Below, one piece after another: positions 38,398-46,958 of a stretch of DNA of 64,000 nt. The stretch is from Agarilytica rhodophyticola. GTDB taxonomy: Bacteria > Pseudomonadota > Gammaproteobacteria > Pseudomonadales > Cellvibrionaceae. The notes below the pieces were generated by a model. The model saw only the letters and a program-made list of their open reading frames with translations, had not been told where the DNA came from and did no database searches. The stretch lies in the NCBI RefSeq assembly GCF_002157225.2, contig NZ_CP020038.1, positions 4,060,501 to 4,124,500 on the forward strand. The letters are read 5' to 3'. Positions within the stretch are counted from its first letter, which is position 1. Each line of letters opens with the position of its first letter. The position numbers were made by a program, and so were the translations under genes.

Positions 38398-38431
38398 TAA
38401 ATGGCATATTATGGCAATATGCCTCTAATAT
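38398..38431. promoter_or_regulatory. Putative operator, site B (palindrome at 38404-38422)
   Basis: This is the second copy of the 34-nt element. Its core is GCATATT-ATGGC-AATATGC. Relative to site A, the A-to-T change in the left arm is matched by T-to-A in the right arm, so the palindrome is preserved. On the minus strand TTGACT (38444-38439) and CATATT (38421-38416) are spaced 17 nt, a plausible promoter for the speD operon with the operator over the -10. The site is also 94 nt upstream of the divergent putative regulator gene. Confidence 0.7.
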
Positions 38432-38525
38432 GTGTGCAAGTCAAGCAATACTTGCTAGTATAGCTCTCTTCATTATTTTTAATCTTCGTCATATGCAAAA
38501 TTTCTTGCGAGGAAACTAACACGCC

Positions 38526-38822
38526 ATGACAGATTCTTCCATACTAAAATATTTCCACTCGCAAGAATGGGCCTATGCTTTGTCTGAATACCTCCGCACA
38601 CAGCGTAAACTTAGATGTTTAAGATACAAGGATATATGTCAAGGTTTACACAATCAGTTTAATATAAAGATCAGTGAACGAAATCTCGCTCAACGTTTTA
38701 ATTCCGGGCGCCTGGGGGCACAGCTATTCGTCTGCAGTTTACTTGTTATGGAAATAGAAGACGTGGCAATAAAAGAAATAAAAGACTTGTATCAAAAAGC
38801 AGTCTGTGATCGAAACGGATAG
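38526..38822 (+). CDS. Small putative HTH protein, DUF6471-like
   Basis: The 98-residue protein has SEYLRTQRKLRCLRYKDICQ, then SERNLAQRFNSGRLGAQLFV. This helix-rich pattern fits the small DUF6471-type, XRE-like HTH proteins (a basic first helix, a Y-x-x-I/L turn, and an R-F-x-x-G-R-L-G segment). DNA binding is inferred. It is divergent from the speD operon, next to operator site B, so it is the obvious candidate for the regulator of both operons. ATG 38526 is preceded by GAGGAAACTAAC. Confidence 0.65.
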   Translation: MTDSSILKYFHSQEWAYALSEYLRTQRKLRCLRYKDICQGLHNQFNIKISERNLAQRFNSGRLGAQLFVCSLLVMEIEDVAIKEIKDLYQKAVCDRNG

Positions 38823-38828
38823 CCAGCC

Positions 38829-41800
38829 CTACTTAAATTTATCTCGCAATCGCGGCTGCATATTTTTTTGCGCCAGCTGGTATCTTTTAAGAAAACTGTC
38901 TTTTTGATCCGAGCATCCATCATCTAGCTCATCGATAGGTACACACAAAAGCTTAGTTGCTTCTTCGCTCATCAATGGCTTGGCAATGTAATACCCTTGA
39001 GCAAAGTCGCATCCGTACTCCATCACCGCATCAAGTTGGGTCTTACTTTCAATACCTTCAGCAGTGACTTTTTTACGTAAACTCTGCCCAAGAGAAATAG
39101 TCGCTTTAACAATTTTTAAAGCATCATAATTAATGCGATTGCCTGCCGTGTTATCGATAGCATCAATAAATTTTCGGTCAATTTTAATGTGTTGTACCGG
39201 GATCTCTCTTAAATAAGCCAATGATGAATACCCTGTGCCAAAGTCATCAATTGCCAGATCAATTTTGCGTTCACGCAAAGTATCTAAGAAATAACTAATT
39301 GTTTCATTATTTTCCATGAGCACTGTTTCGGTAAGCTCCAGATTTAAAAAGTTTGCATCTAGACCACTGCTGGTAATTGCACTGTCAATAATATCCAAAA
39401 AGGTTAAATTTTTCAGTTGTTTAGAAGATAAATTTACAGATATTGTCGGACGACAGGCAATATCCATATCGTGCCATATTTTCGCTTGTCGACACGCTTC
39501 ATACAAAACCCATTCACCTATTGGCCAAATTAAACCCGTCTCTTCGGCAATAGGGATAAATTCGTAGGGAGAGATATCGCCTCTGGTAGGATGTCGCCAT
39601 CTAAGTAGCGCTTCAAATCCATTTATCACTCCACTTCTCAAGTCTAAGATAGGCTGATACATAAGGTAAAAGTGATTATTTTCCAACGCTTCGTGCAAAC
39701 CAGCTTCTAGTTGGGCTAATTCGAGCGTTACCTTACGCATTTCTTGGTCGAAAACTTTATATGTGCCCCTGTCTGCTTCTTTCGCTCGATACATTGCTAT
39801 ATCTGCATCGCGCAAGACACTGGGCACTAGACTGTAACTAGCATCGCAAATCAACACGCCTATACTGACATTAAAGTAAATGATGTTACCGTCAATATCA
39901 AAAGGCTTTGCAAAAGCTTGAATAATATGTGTGGCCAGAGACTCCAATTCATCACTCGCTTTTACATGCTCAGCAATTACAGTGAATTCGTCACCGCCTA
40001 GCCTTGCTACATGCTGATATTCATTGAGTAAATTTGATAATCTTATGGCCGAGGCTATAAGCAGCTGGTCACCAATAATGTGACCATGTGTGTCATTGAT
40101 CTGTTTAAAACGATCTCCGTCCAAAAACATTAGACCAAAAACCAGGTCATGGTTATTTTGACATTTGTGGATTAACGACTCTATCTTTTGAATCAACCAC
40201 TGTCTGTTTGGCAAACCTGTAAGAGAGTCATGAAAGGCCATATGAAAAAGCTTAGATTCAGCTACTTTACGTTCATTAACTTCAACTTGTAACTCTCTTG
40301 TCCTACTTTCTACACGCTGCTCAAGTTCAGAATTAAGTAAAGCTAAGGAGTCGCTAGTGCTCTTTAGCTCACTAGCATATTGCTCAAGCTGTAAGGTTTT
40401 GTCCTTAACTTTTCTGGCTAGCTCTTTTTCCCTATAAATATTAAACGATAATCGCCAACGCATTATCAAATAAATTAAAGCAAAAAATAAGCACGCAAAA
40501 ATTATCATCGCCCACCAGGTTTGCCACCATGGAGGCAATATGACAAAAGAAAATGAGGCGCCCCCCTCATCCCAAACATCCCGTCCGTTTGCGCCGAACA
40601 CTTCGAAAGTATAATTGCCTGGTTTTAAATTAGTATAACGTGCAACATTCTCATGAGCGCTGGTTTCCGTAAAAGCTGTCTGCCAGCCAATGAGCCTGTA
40701 TTTAAATTTATTCTTATCAGGAAAAATAAAGTTAAGAATTAAAAATTTAAACTCAAGACTGTTAGAGCTATAGGGAATTTCCATACCATCAATGAATGAA
40801 TATTCATGCTTGAGGGTATTTTTGTCAAAAGAAAGGTCATCGGTGGCAATATAGCTAATATTGCTGATAATTGTTGTAGGTTCATAATGGCTTTTGGGGA
40901 TATCATCTGGGTTAACAATAGAAACACCACCAACAGATGGGATAAACAAGTCACCACCGGCCTCAAAAAACTCACCAAACTCACTGGATTTGTTACTCAC
41001 CAAGCCGTCTTGCTCGCTATACTTTTCAAAGCTCTCATTGTCCGGTTCAAAAATGGAGACACCATTGTTAGTAGCAATCCAAACCCGTTTTTTTTGATCC
41101 ACGTGAAAGTAAAATGTATCTCTACCGGAGAGACCATCTTCAACGGTGTAATATTTTTTTGTGTGTGAGCTGGGATTGTAAATATAAAAGCCATTGCTTG
41201 AACCAATATAAAACTCTTCGTCACTATGAATATATAAAGACCTGAAAAAGTGTTTTTCTGATGCAATATGTAATGAAAACTCTTTGGTAGCGGGGTCAAA
41301 TACCTCTAGCCCCGCACGGCCCAAAACCCATACCTTTTCGTCGTTAATAGCAATATCTGTAATTTCTGTATTGGTAATTTTCCTCTCGTCTTGTGACGCT
41401 AAGTAGCTATCAAATAATTCCGTACCTCTATCTAAATATTGTATGCCATGATACCAGATAGCTATCCATACACCACCGTTCATATCCGGTTCGATGTGAA
41501 AGATATTATTGCCCGCTAAAGATTGATCACTGCTCATATCCGGGTCATGATAATAGTTTTTAATCTCCATCGTGTCTGGATTTATTCGAGACACGCCACC
41601 GGCCCACATTCCCGCCCAGATAAACCCTTTTTCATCTTCAGCGATAGTAATCACTGAATTTGAAGGTAGGGAGTGAGGGTTTTTATTATCATGCTTTATT
41701 GTGTAAAAGTTTCCGGTTTTATAATTAAAGACATTAATACCCCCACCATCTGTCGCAATCCATATATCGCCATTCTTTCGGACGATGGCATTAAAAGAGT

Positions 41801-42914
41801 GTTTAAAATAGTTGTTCACAGGAACCGTTATTCGATCACGAAGCTTTGAAAATTTCTCTAAATAAGGCGTGATACGAACCATCCCTTTTTTATTCATGGA
41901 TAGCCAAAGAGAGCCATTAGAATCTTCATAGATATCTTCAACTGTGGCAAAAGGTATTTTATTTTTGTCTTCTGCTGATGACCTTGCGCAGAGGAAATTA
42001 TCTTTTTTGTAACGATATAGACATAGGCCTTCCTTCTCTAAACCTACCCATAAATTACCGCGAGAATCGATCAGTGTCGTTGTAACAAAGCGAATTGGCA
42101 AAGAGTTTTCATCGTCACCTTCAGTGTAGATATGCACCGCAAAATTTTTGGTATGAATCTTTATTAAGCCTTCAGGTGTAGGAACCCACAACGCTTCTCT
42201 GTCTATATCTATTGAAATATCTCTTGTATAGTGGGTGGAGAACACTTTATCGATAGGTGTATCGATTTTAACTAGCTTGCGGGAAATCGTATCGAATTTA
42301 AATACACCCTCAGTAGAAGACATCCACAAGGCTTTTTGTTTATGATCATAAGCCATACTTGTAACAAATTGCGGAGCATTAGGTAATAAGGTATGTATGT
42401 CTGATAGGATAACCTGCTCACTTTCCTTATCGTATTTGATAAAGCCAAATCCTTTGCCACCTAACCATAATGCACCATTATGATCATCTACAGCAGCATA
42501 AATATAGCGAGAGTTGGTAACGTTTTTAGATATAAAACTTTTGGTTTCGTAACTATATTTATGCAAATTATGATTGGTGTACCATAGCTGACCATCATTA
42601 TCTTTATATAAAAATTGCTCCTCGTAATCACCCAACATTGCATAATTTGGAACATCGACACTCTCAAGCTCATAACCGTCGTAACGTAATAATTGCCTAT
42701 CCCCCCCCCGTATCCAGAGATAGCCTTGCGCTCCTTCAACTATTTGTCGAGTAAAAAGAATATCATCCTCAGATAAAAACGGAGGAGAGAAAGCACGAAA
42801 ATGGGATATCGAGGATATTTCTTCAGCATTTATAGCTGTTGAGACAGTTGCCGATACAAACCTTGAAAAGAGTAATATTAAAAAAGCAGAAAATACAATA
42901 TTTTTATTAGGCAT
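38829..42914 (-). CDS. Beta-propeller sensor GGDEF-EAL protein (c-di-GMP turnover)
   Basis: This has 1361 residues: a signal peptide (MPNKNIVFSAFLILLFSRFV), a periplasmic two-propeller sensor made of reg_prop repeats (about 40-690, W-x-G/A-T/S-x-x-G repeats such as LWMSSTEGVFKF and VWIATNNGVSIF), a Y_Y_Y domain (about 700-790) and one membrane helix (WWAMIIFACLFFALIYLIM). A coiled coil follows, then GGDEF (ARLGGDEFTV) and EAL (GFEALLRWRHP, ELTETVLMEN, DDFGTGYSSLAYL). Both active-site motifs are intact. The RxxD inhibitory site before GGDEF is replaced by EYQH, so product inhibition is probably absent. Such propellers in polysaccharide-degrading bacteria usually sense oligosaccharides; the ligand here is unknown. 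Confidence 0.92.
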   Translation of the reverse strand: MPNKNIVFSAFLILLFSRFVSATVSTAINAEEISSISHFRAFSPPFLSEDDILFTRQIVEGAQGYLWIRGGDRQLLRYDGYELESVDVPNYAMLGDYEEQFLYKDNDGQLWYTNHNLHKYSYETKSFISKNVTNSRYIYAAVDDHNGALWLGGKGFGFIKYDKESEQVILSDIHTLLPNAPQFVTSMAYDHKQKALWMSSTEGVFKFDTISRKLVKIDTPIDKVFSTHYTRDISIDIDREALWVPTPEGLIKIHTKNFAVHIYTEGDDENSLPIRFVTTTLIDSRGNLWVGLEKEGLCLYRYKKDNFLCARSSAEDKNKIPFATVEDIYEDSNGSLWLSMNKKGMVRITPYLEKFSKLRDRITVPVNNYFKHSFNAIVRKNGDIWIATDGGGINVFNYKTGNFYTIKHDNKNPHSLPSNSVITIAEDEKGFIWAGMWAGGVSRINPDTMEIKNYYHDPDMSSDQSLAGNNIFHIEPDMNGGVWIAIWYHGIQYLDRGTELFDSYLASQDERKITNTEITDIAINDEKVWVLGRAGLEVFDPATKEFSLHIASEKHFFRSLYIHSDEEFYIGSSNGFYIYNPSSHTKKYYTVEDGLSGRDTFYFHVDQKKRVWIATNNGVSIFEPDNESFEKYSEQDGLVSNKSSEFGEFFEAGGDLFIPSVGGVSIVNPDDIPKSHYEPTTIISNISYIATDDLSFDKNTLKHEYSFIDGMEIPYSSNSLEFKFLILNFIFPDKNKFKYRLIGWQTAFTETSAHENVARYTNLKPGNYTFEVFGANGRDVWDEGGASFSFVILPPWWQTWWAMIIFACLFFALIYLIMRWRLSFNIYREKELARKVKDKTLQLEQYASELKSTSDSLALLNSELEQRVESRTRELQVEVNERKVAESKLFHMAFHDSLTGLPNRQWLIQKIESLIHKCQNNHDLVFGLMFLDGDRFKQINDTHGHIIGDQLLIASAIRLSNLLNEYQHVARLGGDEFTVIAEHVKASDELESLATHIIQAFAKPFDIDGNIIYFNVSIGVLICDASYSLVPSVLRDADIAMYRAKEADRGTYKVFDQEMRKVTLELAQLEAGLHEALENNHFYLMYQPILDLRSGVINGFEALLRWRHPTRGDISPYEFIPIAEETGLIWPIGEWVLYEACRQAKIWHDMDIACRPTISVNLSSKQLKNLTFLDIIDSAITSSGLDANFLNLELTETVLMENNETISYFLDTLRERKIDLAIDDFGTGYSSLAYLREIPVQHIKIDRKFIDAIDNTAGNRINYDALKIVKATISLGQSLRKKVTAEGIESKTQLDAVMEYGCDFAQGYYIAKPLMSEEATKLLCVPIDELDDGCSDQKDSFLKRYQLAQKNMQPRLRDKFK

Positions 42915-43662
42915 TTGAAATATTTTCGCTATTTTAACAATCTTATCTCACACATAAGACTTTCTTTACTTTTGTTTCTATATTGTTATACGAAGAAAAT
43001 AACATTGTCATATCATTTAAATAGTAAGCAAAGAAAGTAAACCAAAATACCTCTGTATCTTAGAGGCCAATCCCTTTAAATATAGCTTATAAGCGTCTAA
43101 TTGCTGGTTAATTCTCGTCGCATCATGCAATTTCACCCATGCTTTTATGGGGAAATAGTTAGGGTATTAGAGTTTTTTTTAAGCGGGCAATACATGAATT
43201 TGATCTCTTAAATTTGTGTTATTTAGCAAACATGAGAGTAAATTATGATGACGGTAATTTTACCACGGAGAAATGTGAAAAAAAGAGCTTAAAAATCAAA
43301 CACAACACTCAAAAAAGTCTGTCATATAAAGAGATAAAAAGGTAGTAACAACTAACATATAGCAAAACTGAATGCCGCCCTATTTAACTATTCCAAAAAA
43401 CACATTGTCGCGAAAAAAAACAAACTATACACTGTCTTTCATGGCTTATAGCCTAGTGGCGGTATCCCAAATAGGCATGCCGCCACGCCCAAAAAATACT
43501 ATCAGGCGTCTAGCATAGTAAGGTTTAGGTTAGGAGCGTTTAGGTTAGTAGGACTTTGGTTAGGAAAACAGGAGTTTAGAAGAACAAGAATTAGGAGAAC
43601 AAGAGTTAAGAAAACCTAGGTTATAATAAGACCTAGGTTATAGGAACTTAGATAACAAAATA
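42915..43662. other. 748-nt AT-rich gap with short repeats
   Basis: There is no gene that I can support. The left half should hold the promoter of the GGDEF-EAL gene. A GTGGCGG ... CCGCCAC hairpin lies at 43456-43486. The last 150 nt carry a degenerate purine-rich array, listed separately. Confidence 0.5.
43522..43642. repeat. Degenerate ~15-bp purine-rich repeat array
   Basis: Units on the plus strand are variants of TTTAGGTTAG and AGAACAAGA-NTTAGG. AGAACAAGA occurs at 43581-43589 and 43596-43604 (15-nt period), and ACCTAGGTTATA at 43614-43625 and 43631-43642. It lies directly downstream of the FHA gene, in its 3' region. Confidence 0.7.
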
Positions 43663-44502
43663 CTAAATAAAGCGTATAAATATTTCTGCACTGGCCACAC
43701 TTATCTTCATTTCATCCTGCAACTTTATCGTCTTAAGTTTTTTACCCTGTACAGAAATACCGTTGGTGGAATCGCTATCTTCAAAATGCCACCCGGCTTC
43801 ACCATAAGTGAGAGTCGCGTGATGCATAGAAATACAGGGATGCTGAAATATCACATCACAGCCATCACCCCGTCCAAACGTCCAACTAGAACGTCCTCCT
43901 TCTTGATACACCAAACTTTTAATAACAGGAGGGTTATCATCGGAAAATAGAATAAGCAAAACACCAATATGACCTTTATATTTAGATCTGACTTTTTCTA
44001 TATAGCTATTTATCGCTTGCTTTTTACGGTCGTCAAGTTTGCCAATCTCACTGATAAAATTGCTACCGTCCTGATTCCACCCTCTAGGAAGAGAATACTG
44101 ATGAATCAAACTAGTAGAGTCTTCATGATCTTCATCATCATCTTCGATAACCAGTGCGCTGACATTCTCATCAGAGCCTAAAGACTTAACGAGAACTGTA
44201 GCATCAGGTTGGCTCTGCGATTGAATACTAAATGCCTCATCACCAACTTTTACAACATCTCCTACATTCAATAGGGCCGAGCTACCAATACGTTGATTAT
44301 TGACAAACGTGCCATTGGTCGAGTGTAAATCTTCAACTAACACCGCTTCATCTTTCTGTACAATTCGCGCGTGTTCCCGTGAAGGATAACCCTCGCTCAC
44401 ACAAATATCACATGATTCACTGCGCCCAATTAACAGTGATACTTCACTGAGTATAAATTCTTTGTTATCTGCAATTCTTTTTAATTTAAACATCCCTTCC
44501 AT
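43663..44502 (-). CDS. Double FHA-domain protein
   Basis: The 279-residue cytoplasmic protein has two forkhead-associated domains. The N-terminal one (about 5-95) has LLIGRSESCDICV, YPSREHARI and DLHSTNGTFVN. The C-terminal one (about 200-279) has WTFGRGDGCDVIF, ISMHHATL and DSDSTNGISV. Both keep the Arg, Ser/His and Asn that bind phosphothreonine. An acidic linker (EDDDEDHED) separates them. No Ser/Thr kinase or type VI secretion gene is in the window. The start could also be the Met at codon 4. Confidence 0.85.
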   Translation of the reverse strand: MEGMFKLKRIADNKEFILSEVSLLIGRSESCDICVSEGYPSREHARIVQKDEAVLVEDLHSTNGTFVNNQRIGSSALLNVGDVVKVGDEAFSIQSQSQPDATVLVKSLGSDENVSALVIEDDDEDHEDSTSLIHQYSLPRGWNQDGSNFISEIGKLDDRKKQAINSYIEKVRSKYKGHIGVLLILFSDDNPPVIKSLVYQEGGRSSWTFGRGDGCDVIFQHPCISMHHATLTYGEAGWHFEDSDSTNGISVQGKKLKTIKLQDEMKISVASAEIFIRFI

Positions 44503-44669
44503 CCTTCATGGTGATCTAGTGATTAGGCCAGCATATATAATTTGCCGCACATATATCGTATATTAATATCTAATGAGGAAATGAGATTCCATTCCGTTTT
44601 TAATAGAATCTATTTAAAATTAAGTACATACAGCAGGACACAGATAATAAATCGACTGGGAGCTTTACA

Positions 44670-45956
44670 GTGAAACATTATTGCACTCTTTTTTTTCTAT
44701 TTTTTGCTTTTTGTGTGGGCGCGCATGCACAAGATACCTATATTTACGCAGGTAAAGTGATCGATGGTAAAAGCCGCCAAGCATTAGGCGAATCCACCAT
44801 CGTTATCAAGCAAGATAAGATAGACAATATCATTGAGGGCTATGTCAAAGCCACATCTAGCGCCCGCATTATTGACCTTAAAAACTATACTGTTATGCCG
44901 GGCTTGATGGATATGCACACCCACCTCACATCTGAGTTTGGCAAAAATACCTATGCCGAGCGTTTCACACAAAATGAAGCAGATTATGCCTTAAAAGGTG
45001 TGGTATACGCACAACGCACTCTCGATGCGGGTTTTACCACCGTGCGAGATCTCGGCGATTCTTACAATGTTTCTGTTGCATTACGCAAAGCTATTAACGC
45101 CGGGCTTATCACAGGGCCACGTATTTATACTGCTGCCAAGAGCATAGCGACTACCGGAGGCCATGCAGATCCCACCAACGGCTTTCGCAGAGACCTAATG
45201 CATGCACCACAGCCTGAGCATGGAGTGATCAATGGTATCGCCGATGCCAGAGAAGCGGTTCGGCAGCGCTATAAGGATGGAGCAGATCTTATCAAGATTA
45301 CTGCCACCGGCGGTGTACTCAGTGTCGCCAAAAGTGGTCAAAACCCTCAGTTTATGGAAGATGAGGTTAAGGCCATTGTAGATACAGCAAAAGACTATGG
45401 ATTTACTGTTGCTGTACATGCCCACGGTGCCGAAGGCATGAAACGAGCGATCAAAGCCGGCGTAAGTTCTATTGAACACGGAACGTACATGGACGATGAG
45501 ACCATCAAACTAATGAAAAAATATGGTACCTACTATGTGCCCACAATTATGGCCGGAGATTGGGTGGCTGAAAAAGCTAAAATAAATGGTTTCTTCCCTG
45601 AGATTGTTCGCCCTAAAGCGGCGAAAATCGGACCTCTTATTCAAGCGACCTTCGCTAAGGCTTATAAAGCCGGTGTCAAAATCGCCTTCGGAACAGACTC
45701 AGGCGTTTCCGCTCATGGTGACAATGCGCGGGAATTCGAACTTATGGTTGAGGCTGGCATGCCGCCCATGGAAGCGATCCAAGCGGCAACTCTGGAAGCA
45801 TCGAAGCTGCTCAATATTAGCGACCAACTAGGTAGCATTGAAGAAGGTAAAATTGCTGACCTCGTGGCCGTTGCAGGAGATCCATTGGAAGATATTTCAT
45901 TGATGAAAGATGTCAGCTTTGTTATGAAAGCGGGAACCGTATACAAACAAAAATAA
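44670..45956 (+). CDS. Exported amidohydrolase, prolidase/imidazolonepropionase-like
   Basis: The 428-residue protein has a signal peptide (residues 1-20, cleaved after AHA). It is in the metal-dependent amidohydrolase superfamily: MDMHTHL (HxH), LIKITATGG with the carbamylated Lys, VAVHAHG and IEHG for the two metal-binding His, and FGTDSG with the catalytic Asp. The closest groups are Sgx/Cc-type periplasmic Xaa-Pro dipeptidases. The start is GTG 44670 with GGGAG upstream. It is followed by a strong inverted repeat. Confidence 0.88.
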   Translation: MKHYCTLFFLFFAFCVGAHAQDTYIYAGKVIDGKSRQALGESTIVIKQDKIDNIIEGYVKATSSARIIDLKNYTVMPGLMDMHTHLTSEFGKNTYAERFTQNEADYALKGVVYAQRTLDAGFTTVRDLGDSYNVSVALRKAINAGLITGPRIYTAAKSIATTGGHADPTNGFRRDLMHAPQPEHGVINGIADAREAVRQRYKDGADLIKITATGGVLSVAKSGQNPQFMEDEVKAIVDTAKDYGFTVAVHAHGAEGMKRAIKAGVSSIEHGTYMDDETIKLMKKYGTYYVPTIMAGDWVAEKAKINGFFPEIVRPKAAKIGPLIQATFAKAYKAGVKIAFGTDSGVSAHGDNAREFELMVEAGMPPMEAIQAATLEASKLLNISDQLGSIEEGKIADLVAVAGDPLEDISLMKDVSFVMKAGTVYKQK

Positions 45957-45977
45957 ATATAAAAAGAGAAAATCAAT

Positions 45978-46057
45978 CTAGGGGCTATGTAGTCAAGGAC
46001 TACAGATCCTAACTACATAATCCCTAACTACATAATCCTTAACTACATAGCCCCTAG
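45978..46057. repeat. 16-bp perfect inverted repeat with 15-bp units in the loop
   Basis: CTAGGGGCTATGTAGT (45978-45993) is the exact reverse complement of 46042-46057. The 48-nt loop and right arm contain three tandem units of TCCCTAACTACATAA type starting near 46007, 46021 and 46036. The last unit forms the right arm. It lies 21 nt after the amidohydrolase stop and may be its terminator, although there is no U-tract. Confidence 0.85.
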
Positions 46058-46087
46058 CTAAATAAACCCTAGATTTAAATCCAATAG

Positions 46088-46306
46088 ATAATCTCTCAAA
46101 AAGATTTGCTTTTTCCTACGACAGGGTTAACTAAAAATAAATTTGTCTTAGGGATTATTCATTCTGCTAGCAGTGGCAATCTAGTACTCACAAATCTGAC
46201 TGGTCGTTAGTATCTATTCACAGGCATTAATGAGCAGATAGTAGCCGACTTTACTGTTGAGTGGCTTATTCAACATTTACAGAGTAAAGATGGAGGAAGG
46301 GACTAA
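46088..46306 (+). pseudogene. Possible decayed coding frame
   Basis: One frame reads 72 codons interrupted by a single TAG at 46208-46210. The second part reads GINEQIVADFTVEWLIQHLQ and then ends. The first contains GIIHSASSGNLVLTNLTGR. No ribosome binding site or start is evident and I do not recognise the family, so this may be chance. Confidence 0.2.
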
Positions 46307-46958
46307 AAATAAAAAGCAAGCATAAACATTATTTTTTAATCACGACTCATTAACAACATATCTTACTCAGCAATAAAAAATAAACTTTTCACTACTTACC
46401 TAGCACTATATAAACTCATATTTGGCCTTGCCAATTCCACACAACACATCCTTAATTTAATCTTCTAAAACCTTATAAACATTGTTTGTATCCTGTAAAC
46501 AAATGAGATGTATCTCACTGTATACAGAATTGTTACAAACACTATATCTTTATTTACTTCAGTTTCAATTAGAATAAGTTTCCATAAAATACTTATATTA
46601 ATTTAAAACATCTTAAAAATATCTAAACGATCGATTTGGGGTTTCAGCTCCTTAGTATTTAAGGTTTTCTAATTCGGTTAATAAGCATATTAAATGCTCA
46701 TTGTTTTATACGTTTATAACTTTTGTCGGAGCTTTTGAGCTTTCTTAAATTAAGCTCAACAAAGGTGAACATAAACTATATATATACATATTTTTAGGAG
46801 CACGCGGTTAATAAGATTCATAGCGACATACATAGACATAGTAGTTAAACGATATAAATATGATCAATGTAATAACTGTACAATTTTTCAAAGCAACTGA
46901 AAAACATTATTTAATGTGCGCTTGCTTTTAAATCAATACGTTAAGAGTGACTAATCAA

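Larger units (their letters stand above)
45957..46946. other. 990-nt gap upstream of the DUF1800/DUF1501 operon
   Basis: The gap holds the 16-bp inverted repeat (45978-46057), a possible decayed frame (46088-46306), and from about 46300 a very AT-rich stretch. Small dyads lie at 46483-46502 (TTGTTT / AAACAA) and 46504-46517 (TGAGAT-GT-ATCTCA), which may mark the operon's regulatory region. No functional gene is supported. Confidence 0.5.

Noticed and set aside
43456..43486. GTGGCGG/CCGCCAC hairpin as terminator of the FHA gene
   Set aside because: It is almost 180 nt past the stop, has mismatches and no U-tract on the minus strand; role left open.
43522..46057. Short-period repeats considered as a CRISPR array
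   Set aside because: Units are about 15 nt, degenerate and without unique spacers of constant length; no cas genes are near.
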